A stretch of DNA of 64,000 bases from NCBI GenBank assembly GCA_964030475.1, contig CAXIPT010000001.1, positions 4,276,849-4,340,848 of the forward strand, in the 5' to 3' direction. Both the position numbers and the translations under genes were made by a program. Each line of letters begins with the position of its first letter. Within the stretch, counting starts at the first letter, position 1. The notes under the pieces are model-generated. The model was given only the letters and a program-made list of their open reading frames with translations, had not been told where the DNA came from and made no database searches. Positions 63,945 to 64,000 of the stretch are shown piece by piece. This DNA comes from Tethya wilhelma (lineage: Eukaryota; Porifera; Demospongiae; Tethyida; Tethyidae).

Positions 63945-64000
63945 GTACATACAAGCTTTTGTATTTCACATTTTCCCATAATAATGTGTCTGATTTTTTT

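Overview
This is eukaryotic, invertebrate-animal DNA. It is AT-rich and intron-dense, with GT-AG introns often only 60-120 bp long, many microsatellites and many short non-autonomous transposons. The mix of extracellular modules (NIDO, LDL-receptor YWTD propellers with EGF modules, LDLa, SRCR, Ig, FN3), the very short introns and the base composition suggest a sponge, probably a demosponge such as Amphimedon. That identification is inference. No prokaryotic operon, CRISPR array, tRNA or rRNA was seen.

Almost all recognisable coding sequence is on the + strand and reads as one giant extracellular-protein gene that runs off the right edge. I placed 66 exons by hand. Splice phases match at every module border where both flanking exons are present: modules are joined by phase-1 introns, the signature of exon shuffling. 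Order: a possible signal-peptide exon (2934); NIDO1-3 (10.2-17.2 kb); seven consecutive modules of YWTD beta-propeller plus EGF (18.7-53.9 kb); LDLa (54.25 kb); NIDO4 with an SRCR domain inserted inside it (54.4-55.8 kb); NIDO5 and NIDO6 (55.9-58.6 kb); then Ig1-7, FN3 and Ig8-13 (58.6-63.9 kb). About 4,800 residues are visible (my sum of exon lengths). No transmembrane segment or stop codon is reached. NIDO plus YWTD plus EGF recalls nidogen, the propeller-EGF chain recalls LRP receptors, and the C-terminal Ig/FN3 array recalls adhesion receptors. I know of no named family with this order.

The flanks and large introns are packed with repeats. They include two broken non-LTR retrotransposons (1-1740 and 39.5-40.4 kb), a family of ~1 kb elements ending in AGTAGGAATGGGC (here 'F1', more than ten copies), a structurally parallel family 'F2', a family 'F3' ending in a GGAGTGGGCGAGCGAAG hairpin, several palindromic MITEs, and microsatellites. 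The Ig part (57.8-63.9 kb) is almost repeat-free.

Assembly quality matters. There is a 647-N gap (20202-20848) and single Ns at 3089, 7715, 15758, 24877 and 38401. The single Ns look like contig joins: two bound a perfect 1.56 kb inverted repeat that duplicates the signal-peptide exon, one cuts into NIDO2, and one lies where a propeller exon is missing. Biological claims near them should be checked against reads.
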